Source: Asterias amurensis (lineage: Eukaryota; Echinodermata; Asteroidea; Forcipulatida; Asteriidae). From it: DNA of 64,000 nt. The notes under the pieces were generated by a model. That model saw nothing but the letters and a program-made list of their open reading frames with translations. It was not told the origin of the DNA and made no database searches. The stretch spans positions 11,723,761 to 11,787,760 of the forward strand of contig NC_092656.1 in assembly GCF_032118995.1 (NCBI RefSeq), given 5' to 3'. Positions 46,681 to 58,500 of this stretch are shown here, piece by piece (position 1 is the first letter of the stretch; each line of letters starts with the position of its first letter). Both the position numbers and the translations under genes were made by a program.

Positions 46681-47433
46681 TCGAATTTAGAAACCATTGG
46701 TGGTATGGCTGTATCTAGGTTACAAATCAGCAGAATCTTGGGTCTGTTCTCAAATGCAAAGGCGAGAGCTCCAATACATTCAGGCAGGAAAATATTGTCC
46801 TTGGAAGCTGCCAGTAACTACTGGCAGCCAACCACTTTACATCCACGATACACAACAGGAGCCCATCATGTAGTTGCCAGTGGGTTGAAATTGCATCATT
46901 TACCCATCGAAACTGCATTTAAACAGTTAGAAGAGTCTAGACAAGTTACTGTACACACTGATGCCTCCGCAAGGCATGGCTTTGGTTGTGTGTGGGGCAA
47001 CAAATGGGCCCGTGGTTCGTGGGGTTCGAAATGCCTACATAGACAAAACTGTATGGAATACCTGGAAACTTCTGCCATGGTAATCGCTATGGAAGTATGG
47101 GGATTCCAGTGGCGTGGATGTCAAGTCACCATTCATTGCGATAATCACTCAGTGGTGAAGAGATTCAACGGGGAGTGCAAGAAGAAGAACACAACAATAG
47201 AGCAGCTGTTCACTCGGATGACGTCTCAGGCTAAAAGACACAACATCTTCTTGAAGGTGGTCCTTGCGGACACCGAGAGTGACGTACATCGAGGGACAGA
47301 TGGACTGTCCAAAGGGAGTTTGGATAAATTCTTGAAGTACATCCCTGATGCGGAGACCGTCGCTTGTAAGATCCCCGGACACTTAGATTTAGTTGGAATT
47401 GCCTTTGTTTCACAACAATGCTTTATAAAATAA
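46681..47433 (+). pseudogene. RNase H-domain fragment of a DIRS-like retroelement
   Basis: An open frame runs from just after a TGA at 46,678 to the stop at 47,431; the first ATG is 46,705 (242 residues). RNase H features are visible in order: VTVHTDASARHGFGCVWG (first Asp), ECLETS-like MEYLETSAMVIAME (Glu), TIHCDNHSVVKRFNG (Asp) and RGTDGLSKGSLDKF (last Asp). The N-terminal ~70 residues resemble the linker between RT and RNase H in DIRS-type elements. No RT palm motifs are seen upstream, so this is a 5'-truncated relic or, less likely, a domesticated gene. It begins about 245 bases after the glutaredoxin-like stop, so it may be part of that gene's 3' UTR. Confidence 0.7.
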
Positions 47434-47867
47434 CTTTGAAAAGATACCTGCATGCAGGGCAGGAGTTAAGCATGCAAGTTTGCTTGAAATTTGTTGTGAT
47501 CGGATTATGATTATGGTTATAAAACGAATCGTTCGACCCTCCCACACAATCCCCGCAAAGTCTTTTCTAGTCTGGAAAATCGTAGCTCTTGGTCACGTCC
47601 ATGGACTTTTGACCGGACGATCGAGGGTTACGATTATCTGTATAGGTATATTAATACCATGGAAGCAAACTACTGGGAAAAGCATTTGCCGATTTCAAGC
47701 ATGGACTGTATGCCAGCAGTGGGCATTATCTGTGAAGGCATTATTTAGGATTAGTAACGATAAAACAAAATATTTGGTTGTATAAGAAGAAACTACTATT
47801 CAATAGTAAACGAGCCAACACTCACCCTAAGAGATATACACATGGTTGTACCCGCAAGTTTACTATT

Positions 47868-48214
47868 TATTTTTTATATAACTGACATACAGATCCTTGT
47901 CATTTGATTGGTGGAACTTACTTCACGTGACATCCACTATTACTCCCATCCGCACCGGCGATCAAAAAGACCTATTCGCCCATGAGGAATAGCATTTCCC
48001 ATACAACAGTTAGGATCATCCTTGTTCCCAATGTTTTTGAGCAGTACAGCGCCGCCGCTAAAACAAAGGAGCACCTGTGCAAAGATTGTGATCCGATTTC
48101 CGATTACGCGGCGCTGCTATATGATTTTTGGTTGTCAGTAATTTGTGTGATTTTTCATAATGGTTAAAATACATCGAATGACAAGGATCTAAATGTCAGT
48201 TATATAAAACAAAT
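47868..48214. mobile_element. Foldback element
   Basis: TTTATATAACTGACAT and GATCCTTGTCATTTGATTGG at the left are inverted at the right (TCGAATGACAAGGATCT, ATGTCAGTTATATAAA). TATTAGTTTCTTCTTA-type words further out (47,788 and 48,275) may also belong to it. Confidence 0.7.
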
Positions 48215-50453
48215 ATTGAGTGGCTTTAATTCGTGGAATGGAAGGAATATTATGTCCCACTAAATATTTGTATATTAGTTTCTTCTTATGTCTCCACACC
48301 ATGCAAAGCTTTAAACAATACTTGTTTGGTGTTAGTTTGAAAGCTTGCTGAATTAGAAAAATTTATACTTTCCTAGAACCTGTTTTTATGTGAAACATTT
48401 CCCCTTGAATTGAAGTTATGTTTGAGAAAAACTGTATCTGAAAGTCTAAAAATTATAACTGCAACAGTTGCTGATTTATGTTGTTCCAACCAAAAGCATG
48501 CCGAGCATTGTGCATGGTTTTCCCACTATTTTCTCCCGACTTCCACGGATTAAGCTTACATTTTCACTGGTTTTGTCCGTTACCAATTCTGTATTGTACC
48601 TTTAATTTTGTTATACTCTTTTAAAAACTGTTATGTTGACTGCGACACGCATTACATAAAGTTATAATGTACAATGTTATTTTGGAAAAGTAAATCCATA
48701 CAATATCGGTGAATGGTTTGAACTTTATAATCTGTGACAGATTTAACACATAGTCGATTTGTGTTTGATAATAACCAAACCTTCAGTTTTGTATGTCGAG
48801 AGGAAAGGATGTAAAGAAAAAAATTTTGAACAGTAGTCTGCCTCACTTCACCAGAATGTGTGTAACAATGGGCATTAACCCGGAACACATAAAGTCACAC
48901 TTCAATTCTCTTTAAAATATATAACTGGGTAAAAACCAACTCCAACACCCAGTATAGCCGCACTGTGACATCCATGTAACATCAATAGCGACCTCTGTCG
49001 TCATCATGCCTCTTCATTGTTGCAGCATTGACCTTTATACCCATGTTTAGTGTGCAATGACCGAAGCAGGACTTGAACCGGAAACATACACAATAGAGAC
49101 CGACTAGATTACTGCGGCTGTGGTAGGTGGGCAGGACACCGTTTTGTAGAGCTGCCACCATTGAGGGCAATATTTGGAATAAGATTCAACCTGATACGAG
49201 AATGTATTTTTTTTTTTTATCAGGGAGATTTTCAAACGCGTTCGTAAGAATACGGAAACATTGGTGCATTTTCAGGGAACGTTCTGCAGAATCAGAGAGA
49301 GTTGCTAATTTGGGGTTTTATTTTGTACAATAATCGGGTAGATGTTAGAACCTCAATCAATTTAATAGGGGAAAGGGTTCATAATCAGGGAGATTTTCAA
49401 GATATCTGGTTTATAATCAGGGAACTTTCTTTGCAGAATATAGGCAGCTCTGCATTACATTAACACGGAGTTGTTTGTTCAAGTATCGGCCTGTAATGTT
49501 ATTGTATACAACTTGTACACTTTTTAGTAATTTGTGGAGTGCTATGGATACTCGGGTACCTCTTTGTATTGACGAAATAATGACAACTACATGTTTAAGA
49601 GGAATGTCAATTCCTACCTTCAGCTCCACTGAGTTTCTGCATGTCTATATTTTCTTCCTTGTAGCCCTTAACCTAGAGTGGCTTTTAGCCTTGCTTTGGG
49701 CGACTGGCATAAAAAAAAATTACAAATTTGATATTTTGTATTCAAGTCAAAAGCGGCATATGAATCGTATGAATTTCGTTTCAACAGTGATAAGGATGAG
49801 AAACCAGACAAATCAATCGTGAGAAAATGGAAGAAATCTAAAGATTGATATAATTAATTTAAAAATCTTTTTAATAAGTTGGTTTTATTCATGTTTTAAC
49901 ACAAATCAAACAAATTAAATATGAACACGTTATTTGAGTCAATGGTCCTCAAAAGATATAACACGATTTTATTTTAAAAAAAAATGCGAAGGAAAACGGT
50001 TCGAGGTGTTTAAAGCCTGCATTAAAATAATTGCCATTGTTACATAGTTGTTAATAGCATGACTTTAGTTTCGTAATTATGTGAAAACAGGTTATTCCAA
50101 ATCATTTTACAAAACCTTAGTTACAAGATGCAGCGCCAGTGTTTCGCTAGAGAATTACGAACATTAAATTTCGTTGAGTTACCGAAAGTAACCTATATTT
50201 TACATTACAATTTTGACTAGCAATAAAAATGTTAAACTAATTGCACACCTGTGTACTCGTGTCCTTTCGTTATGTTTTAATTCATTTTTTTAGAAAACCT
50301 ATCTACCATAATTAAACCTCAGGCTGCATCAGCCGCCATTGTAAATAAACGTATTGATGCCAGATTGAGTTTTTTTTTTTTTCTTGAAGGGAATGCGTAC
50401 CTTCGTTTTGGAACCGTTCGGTTGTTTTAATTCTGTGTAATTCGAACGGTTCG

Positions 50454-50503
50454 AACGCTTTTCAAAGACCAACTCGTCCGATTCAAGGCAACGTGTTCCT
50501 TTG
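50454..50503. mobile_element. MITE family A, terminal fragment
   Basis: CGCTTTTCAAAGACCAACTC, then GTCCGATTCAAGGCAACGTG and TTCCTTT match the right end of family A only. Confidence 0.85.
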
Positions 50504-50784
50504 TTATTTCATTTCAAAAGGTGGTATGGCGTTGTTTTAGATTTCGCCGAAAATCCGGAGCGGTTTGGTCCACACGAAAAGAATAACCCGTACATGGAAT
50601 ACACAGTCTGAGAAACGGAAGGAAAGCAACATCTTTTTCCATAAACTTTGAAGTGAAATTATTCTCATAATGCTTCATACTGTCGAAAGCTCTTGTACTG
50701 ATAACAAAGTATAAGTTGTTTACTTCATCCATTATGATTTTTTTCCATAACCACATTACTTCACAGTGAAATGATGCCCATAAT

Positions 50785-50880
50785 AACAATAATAATAATA
50801 ATTATTATTATTATTATAGCTAATTCTTATAATAATAGCGCATTTCATAACTGAAAGAAATACCAATGCGCTTTAAAAAA
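50785..50880 (-). mobile_element. SINE tail with AAT/ATT microsatellite
   Basis: A palindromic (AAT)n(ATT)n run is followed by AATAATAGCGCATTTCATAA, like the tail of other SINE copies read on the minus strand. Confidence 0.55.
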
Positions 50881-50999
50881 AGGGGGCAAACAATAAAGCA
50901 ACCAATTAACAAAAAAATACACTAACAAAATAGAAATAAAAGGATTAAACTGAACAGTAGGCAATAGAAAACAAATGGGATTTGAGCAGAGTTTTGAAT

Positions 51000-51300
51000 T
51001 ATGCATAAAATAACAAACCTGTGAAAATTTGAGCTCAATCGGTCATCGAAGTTGCGAGATAATAATGAAAGAAAATTAATCCTTGTCACACAAAGTTGTG
51101 TGCGTTTAGATGGTTGATTTCTAAATCTGAGGTCTCGAAATCAAATTCGTGGAAAATTACTTCTTTCTCAAAAACTACTCCACTTCAGAGGGAGCCGATT
51201 CTCACAATGTTTTATACTATATACCAACCTCTCCCAATTACTTGTTACCAAGTAAGGTTTTATGCTAATAATTATTTTGAGTAATTATACCAAAAGTTAA
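51000..51300. mobile_element. MITE family B, truncated copy
   Basis: Starts inside the family at TGCATAAAATAACAAACCTG and ends at ATTTTGAGTAATTATACC. Both inverted ends are missing. Confidence 0.82.
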
Positions 51301-52274
51301 CTTCTATCCAAGTAAATATGTTATTGCCATTAATTTTGGGAGTTGTTGACGAACGAGTATTACCTTCAAGAATCAACGCCAGCGGTATTTTAAACGAATC
51401 TATAAATAAAATTACCGTGCTTGCATAATAAACCTGTAAATAAATATTACACGGAGGAGGCGATTTGCCCTCCGGTCGTTAGCTGAATTAGTGTTTTCAT
51501 CTCTGGATAATTGCACCAAAAAATTGACTCTCTGTTAGAGTTGGTAATTTGCTTTGGGAACAATGGGCAACTTCGACCAAAAGCAATCAGCGTACCTGCG
51601 TCCAATTTTCCTGTCTCTGCTGGAAGCGCAATCGCTTTCCTAACATGCATCCCTCCCCTCCACAATTAAAATAACATTGGGTGTGATGTACTTTCATTAA
51701 TAATAATTGCCTGTGGTCTAAAATGCAAGACGTGTCGACTTTCTCTCTTCAGAATGTAGCAATTTGATACGAAATACTTCCCAAAATATCGTTTCTGGAA
51801 ACGGTAAAAATAGTTATTTCATTACGCAGTATTTTTCTGCAAGGTATTGTGGAGCAATGTTTTCAAGAATGAAACAAGTTTCTTGACACACCACAATGTA
51901 ATGGTTTACACCTGCTGTGGCACAATTATATTCAGTCAATCAAACCTGACAATGCCCTTCTTTTTAATAGTTTATTACGTGTATTACACAACGCACAGGA
52001 CCGGCGGCTTTACGTCCCATCCGACGGACACAGTAATAACTAAACAGAAACACCAGAGCATGAGTCCAGTTTTCCAATCCGCTAGGTAACTCTTTCTCAT
52101 CCTCTTAAATAATTGGCATACTATGATGTCGTCATCTTGCACTCACTTACAATAAATCATCCTGCAATAAAATTATCTCAATATCTCAACATGTCGGATG
52201 GCACTTCCAAAGCACTTCCACCTCCTGTAGTTGCCGGTGTGGCTGGAGATTCGGTCCCCCACTTGACGAACTAT

Positions 52275-52435
52275 GGGGGCGTTCGTTTATCTTCCCTGGG
52301 TCGGCCCCGGTGTGTGGTGTTTTTTTTTTTTTTTTTTCCAGGACGAACGTGGGTAATTATCTGCACACGTTCGTCCTGAAACAAAAAAAACGCCACACAC
52401 TGGGGTCGACCCAGGGAAGCTAAACGAACGCACCC
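52275..52435. mobile_element. MITE family E foldback, copy 2
   Basis: GGGCGTTCGTTTATCTTCCC and GGGAAGCTAAACGAACGCAC are inverted, and CCAGGACGAACGTG pairs with CACGTTCGTCCTG around the centre. A T-tract and an A-tract oppose each other in the arms. Confidence 0.88.
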
Positions 52436-52551
52436 TATGTAAACACTACTTCTGATAGCGCCCTCTTTTGAGTCCTCCCCAGCCCATGTTATATTCCCAT
52501 TATTATCCAGCGGACGGAATTCATTGGGACACGCCCCCCTTCCCACCCTTT

Positions 52552-55500
52552 CTAGATTTTGCCTTGGTCTTTGTACTGCTCAAAGAATCCAATAAAGAGC
52601 ATGATGAACCAGCCAGTCAATAGCCCCACATTGTGCCGCATAAATACCATCCATGGACTACCACTCGCCTCTTCTGCTTGCTGGTTCATCTCGGGTATCT
52701 GTTCAAAAACGAAACAAAGACTCATTATTGGGAATGGTATAGTATACTTTTATCTATAGTGTCATCAGAACTTTATATGTTAATGGCACTAGTCTTGATT
52801 CACGACGTTGGATTCTTTTCCACTTTTGTCTTGATGGGTCAGGCTGTGGGCCCAATTTCATGGCTCTGCTATTACCACCGAATTCTGCGCTTACGATCAG
52901 GATTCCCCGCTTACGTGCAAGCGCTGAATTTATGTGCTAGCCTTGTAAGCGAAGAATGCCTAGTAACTTGGAGTACGCACGCGCCTGAGCAAAAAATCGC
53001 TGCTAACCCTGGAGATACGCTTGCCGTAAGCACAACATTCCCTGCTACCGTAAGCGCTGATGCTGTGCTTACGGTAAGCAGAGCCATGAAGTTGGGCCCC
53101 CACTCATAGGCCTTTCGTAAAGTTGTACCCTCAAATATATCGTAGCTCACCTCTCTCTGGCTCACCACAAAAACGCCTAGTATATGGATGCTATCAAAGG
53201 ACAGTCATAAAGGTGATAAGTAAACTTACCAAACTGACCAGAGCGATGTAAAGGAACATGCCGGCCGTAGCGGCGTATATCCACCTCTGCATCACGTTCT
53301 CGCTACCAAGAAACAGTCCCGCATACAGACCAACGAAGCCGATTAGATTGCTGATGAGGCTAAGGAACATCGCCTTCTTGAAAGAGACACCACTACGCAG
53401 CATCACAGCGAAGTCACCTGTGGTTAAGATTAATTTGTAGGTTACCTTCCTCAGTTGGCAACTTAGTTAACACTAAACAAATTTACTGACCCAATGGTCT
53501 ATAATGTATTTTTTTGTCGTCAATTGATTGTGTCACTCTATGCGCGGCTTCTGGGGGTCAACATAATAATGATATCAATGTTCTTATATTGCGCACACAT
53601 TGTAGTAGCTATAGATCAGGCGCTATCATGTACAACATTATTATCCCCGTTCAACGAGCACCAGAGACCATTCCTGCTCCCTGGGGCATTGGGAGCACAC
53701 AACAACCCAAAGCTACTTATTTGGCATTAAGGTGTTTATTCAGCACAATATTATCTCATCCCTCTCACCCTCCATGATTGTATACACCTGGGTCAAGAGA
53801 AGCAAATTATGGTTAAGTGCCTTGCTCAGGGACACAGCTGTCGTGACTGGGATTCGAACCAACACATGATTCAACCACCAGAACTTGCGTCCGATGCGTG
53901 TGCCGCTCGACCACGACACACCTCAAAGTGTTGCTGAATGTAATTAATATTGTTTGATTGTTTCAAGCCCACCCGAATTCCCATTACACCTGGGTGAAGA
54001 GAGGCAATTAAGGAGACACAGCTGTCATGACCGGGATTCGAACCACACTCCGATAATTCAACCATCAGAAGTTGAGTCCGTTGTCTGTTTGAGAAAGGCT
54101 GTATATATTCTAAACCATATTAATTTTCTCGACCTTCGTAAAAAAAAACTTGTTATCGGAGTAAGTAGATCCTGTTGACAATCTCAAGGGAATGATAATC
54201 CTTGATTTATTATTTAAGATAATCTGGTGTCCAAACTTTAGTATTGCCGACTATTAATTTATTAGCAATTTTTCCTCTAGGCAAGACTGGAAAGATGGGT
54301 TCAACGACTGACTGTGTTGCAGAGATGAGTCTAGAACAGCTGAATTATGAGTAGGCGACTAAAAGGTCGTTATAGAAGACAACAGAGACAAATTTTCATT
54401 TTCTTTCATTTATTTTTGTTGTAAAGGACTCTCAGAAAGGCGAAGTTAATCACTGACTTACAAGAGCTCAGTATGGAGAGAAGACAATGAATTTTAAGCA
54501 GTTTACAGTTTTAGGTGTGAGAAGAAAACCTCAGAGAAATATTCAAAGGAAAACACTCTGGAGAAATGTTCCACTGAGGAAAACCCACGCGGTCGGGTTT
54601 CAGTTTGTTTGTTGGTGTGTGTTTTATCACTGTTCGTACATTCAAAACTTTCCCTTGTATAATTAATAATTGAACCAGAATTTGGGGTCTCAGGGGGGCC
54701 TTACACGGGAAAGTTTAGAATGCACGAATAGTGATAAAACACATACCCATATCAACAAACTCAAACCAGTTGAGCAAAGGGTCAATATTAATCAATCAAT
54801 CAATCAGTCATCAACAAATAAAGCACCCTAATCAAAGGTTTGCTCAAAGGTGCTGAGGCACTGATGAAACAAATAAGTAATTGATAGCTGGCCTCTTGAA
54901 ATAAGTGGGCTTTCAGAAGTGCCTTGAACATTTTGAAGGATGTTATGTTGTGTCCCTGATGTAATCTGAAGGTTTATTCCATAGTTTTAGTCGATACACT
55001 GAGAAGGCTCTATTTGATCGAAGTGTCTCCGTTCAGCACCAACTTGCAGCATGTCCATGATGCATTCAGGTGTTTTTTTATGACAGGCCTTTAACATGAG
55101 AATGATGACATTGAAGTCGATCCTTTGTATTGTATGATTGGGAGTCGGTGTAGTTTGAAAAGCTTTTGGATGATATAGAGGTGAACGTGCGTGTGTTCTA
55201 GAGATGGATTGCTAAGAAAGATACCACTGCGCCAACCAGGAGCCAATTTCACAGAGTTGCTAAGCACGAAAATTTGCTAAGCATGAAATTTCTTTCTTAG
55301 AGGAACACGTTGCCTTGGATCGGACGAGTTGGTCTATAAAAAGCGTTTGAAACCGTTTGTTATGAAATGTATATGGTTAGAAAGATGTTTGAAAAGTAGA
55401 ATATAATGATCCACACAAGTATCTCTCAAAATTGCACGGTTTTCTTTTTACGTCGCGAACTATCACGGTCGGCCATTTATGGGGGTCAAAATTTTGACTC

Positions 55501-58500
55501 TCATAAATGGCCGACCATGTTATTGGACGAGGTAAAAAGAAAACCACGCAATTTCGAGGCAAATTTGTGTAGATCATTGTATTCTACTTTTACATCATCT
55601 TTCTAACCATATGCATTTTATAATAAACGGTCAAAAGACGCTTTTCAAAGACCAACTCGACCGATCCAAGGCAACGTGTTCCTTTAAGTACGACAGGATT
55701 ACCAAGCAAATTTCCATGTGTTGCTTATTGCTTGTTACTGGTATCCGGCTGTTGTTTGCTTATCCTGAAAAACACGTGGACATTTGGTAGTCCTGATTTT
55801 TCTTAAGGCAAACATGTTATGCTAAGCAAATTTTGGTGTTTAGCAGCTCTATTAAATTGGGCCCTGACCACGACCAACTTACCGATTTCATGAGGCACTT
55901 CGTGAAAGAAGACAGCGATGGCGGTGGAGACACCGGCAAAAGGGCCGTTGACAAATGACACGCCGATTGTGACACCATCGGTAATGTTGTGTACGATATC
56001 ACCAACCAATACCATTACCACCAGGGTGTTCAAACCTGCATCGATAGGGTGGAGATGAAGACAATAGTTCAATAAGTTATTGAATGGCTGCAATTAGTCA
56101 AAAGAAAAATTATATTTTGACTGACGATTGTATGAGCCCAAAAGTGTCAACATACTTTCTTAAAATTGAAACTTTGGGTAAATTAAAGGGTGATTTACAT
56201 GAGATAATCACGATTAAACTTGTATGGAATAAACAAATGCATAAAATAACAAAACTGTGAAAATTGAGCTTAACTGGTCGTCGAAGTTGCGAGATAATAA
56301 TGAAAGAAATAAACACCCTTGTCACACGAGGTTATGCACTTTCATGGTGCTTGATTTCGAGACCTCAAATTCTAAACCTGAGGTTTCGAAATCAAACTCG
56401 TGGAAAATTACTTCTTTCTCAAAGACTACGTTACTTCAGAGGGAGCCGTTTCTCACAATGTTTTATACTATCAACCTTGCCCTATTACTTGTTACCAAGT
56501 AAATTTTTGCTAATAATTATTTCTTTTCAAGTAGTAACCAATAATAAATATTGTCCACTGCCGTTAAAGCCATTGGACCCTTTCGGTAAACAGTATTGTC
56601 CAAAGCCCACACTTCGTGTATCACAACTTCTATATCAAATAACAAACCTGTGAAAATTTGGGCTTAATCGGTCATCGGAGTCGGGAGAAAATAACGGGAA
56701 AACCCACCCTTGTATCCGCGCGTTTCGCCGTGTCATGACATGTGTTTCAAATAAATCCGTAATTCTCGTTAACGAGAATTGATATTGTTTTACTGTTTTC
56801 TCAAAAAGTAAAGCATTTCATGGAATAATATTTCAAGAGAAGTATTTCACCACTACCTTTTGTAAACCCTAAAAGCTATTTGAAAATATGTGAACTTTTT
56901 TTTTTTCTGTACCGAAAGGGTCCAATGGCTTTAATACATAATATCATTTCTTATGCATATGTTGAGCTACACAAGTGCCTCTAAGATGATGCACACATCA
57001 ATGTGTGCTAAATATTGTCTTCCACCTAATAAAGTCGTCTCTACCGGATATGGTATTCTTCCGATTATGATCTTGTTTACTGAGTATGATATTCTTACCG
57101 AATGGTTTTCTAAGCGAATAGAATGGTCTTACCGTTATGGTATTTTTTACCGTTGGTATTTTCCGATATTATATAGTCTCTACCGAATATGTTGTTCTTA
57201 CCGGTTATGTTGTTCAACCAATGGTTTTTCTTACCGAATATGGTCTTCTTTGGGGCCTGCTCAGAGTCGTCTGCTGTTTGAATCTGGTCGCCGTTAAGTT
57301 CCTGCAACAAAGAATTGTCGGGTTTTAATTTTTGTTTAGAAGTATGGGAATTAAATTACAAATGGGGAAAAACAAAACTTATAAACTGTCGTTTTCATTA
57401 AAAGTTGGGTCGAACAAAGGGCAAATGACGTAAATTGAACCAGCAAACCTCTGGGTTAACATCCATGCACTCTATAGTACCACTGATGATGTATCTTGCC
57501 CTGACATGCCGGTGTCGCATGCAATTATGTCCTCTATGCAAAACTACCCGGAGGACGGTTTTGCATATGCAATCGTGTCCGCCCGGACGCTGCTGCATAA
57601 TGCAGTTGTGTCCGCCCGGACACATTTACATATGCAGTTGTGTCCGCCCCGTGCAAAACCGTTCTTGCAGTATTTGAACGCCCTTGATCGACGGAACACG
57701 CGCGCACATACCTGTATACATGTCCGTCGGACGTTTTCTTGCAAAGCCCCGGACACGATTGCACATGCAAAAGTGTCCGGAGCGGACAGTATTGCATGGC
57801 GAACACAATTGCATCTGACATTGGCGCCTAACCAACAAAGCTAGTGTTGACGGTCTGCCTATTTGTTTCTTTTTATATGAAAACTCCCTCCTCATGCTCC
57901 CTTTAGAACACAGAGGATGATGTTTAGGTAAGCCTACACTTAGCCAAATAAATACTTGTAAAAACGAACGCAAACAGTCGTTGGCACTTACACCTATCTT
58001 CTGTTTAACCTCGTTTCTATCCTCTTCGCTTTTATCTTTCAACTTGACTTCGTCATAAACGGCTACCTGATGCACAGCCGAGCGTACTTCAAACTCATCC
58101 TCACCGACAAAAGTCTGTGGAAGAATTAGTTAAAATGCTGTTATGTTATATAAATATTCCAAACTGGGTGTCGGGTTGGTTAAGTGTTGTCTTTCCTTGA
58201 CTTTCACCTTCATTATGACCTAGTTCGAATCGAGTCTGGGGCACAACTTCGATTGACCCGACTGCGTGGTTTTTCCCTGGAATAACTTCTTCCATATCTA
58301 TGAGTAAAACTTCCTTCTTCATCTTCTCTTTGTTTGGGTTCTTTGCTATAGCACACTGATTAAATTCGCTTTTCTAGCGCTTTTCGCTGCAAATGTTTCG
58401 CATGAGTTGAACATAGTTAAACAATATTGCAAATTATTCGTTGCGAATTTGTGACATCAAAATTCGTATCGCATAAGCATACTCATGAAGTGTGAACTGG

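Larger units (their letters stand above)
47434..52551. other. Repeat-rich intergenic region without a gene
   Basis: I see no exons with credible splice sites or family motifs. Contents include an inverted repeat (47,868-48,214), a family A fragment (50,454-50,503), a SINE tail near 50,780-50,880, a family B copy (51,000-51,300), a SINE piece (51,975-52,040) and a family E foldback (52,275-52,435). Confidence 0.55.

Noticed and set aside
57398-58075. Overlapping ORFs on both strands in the ZIP intron
   Set aside because: They arise from the GC-richer palindromic repeat and one true exon; no independent coding signal.
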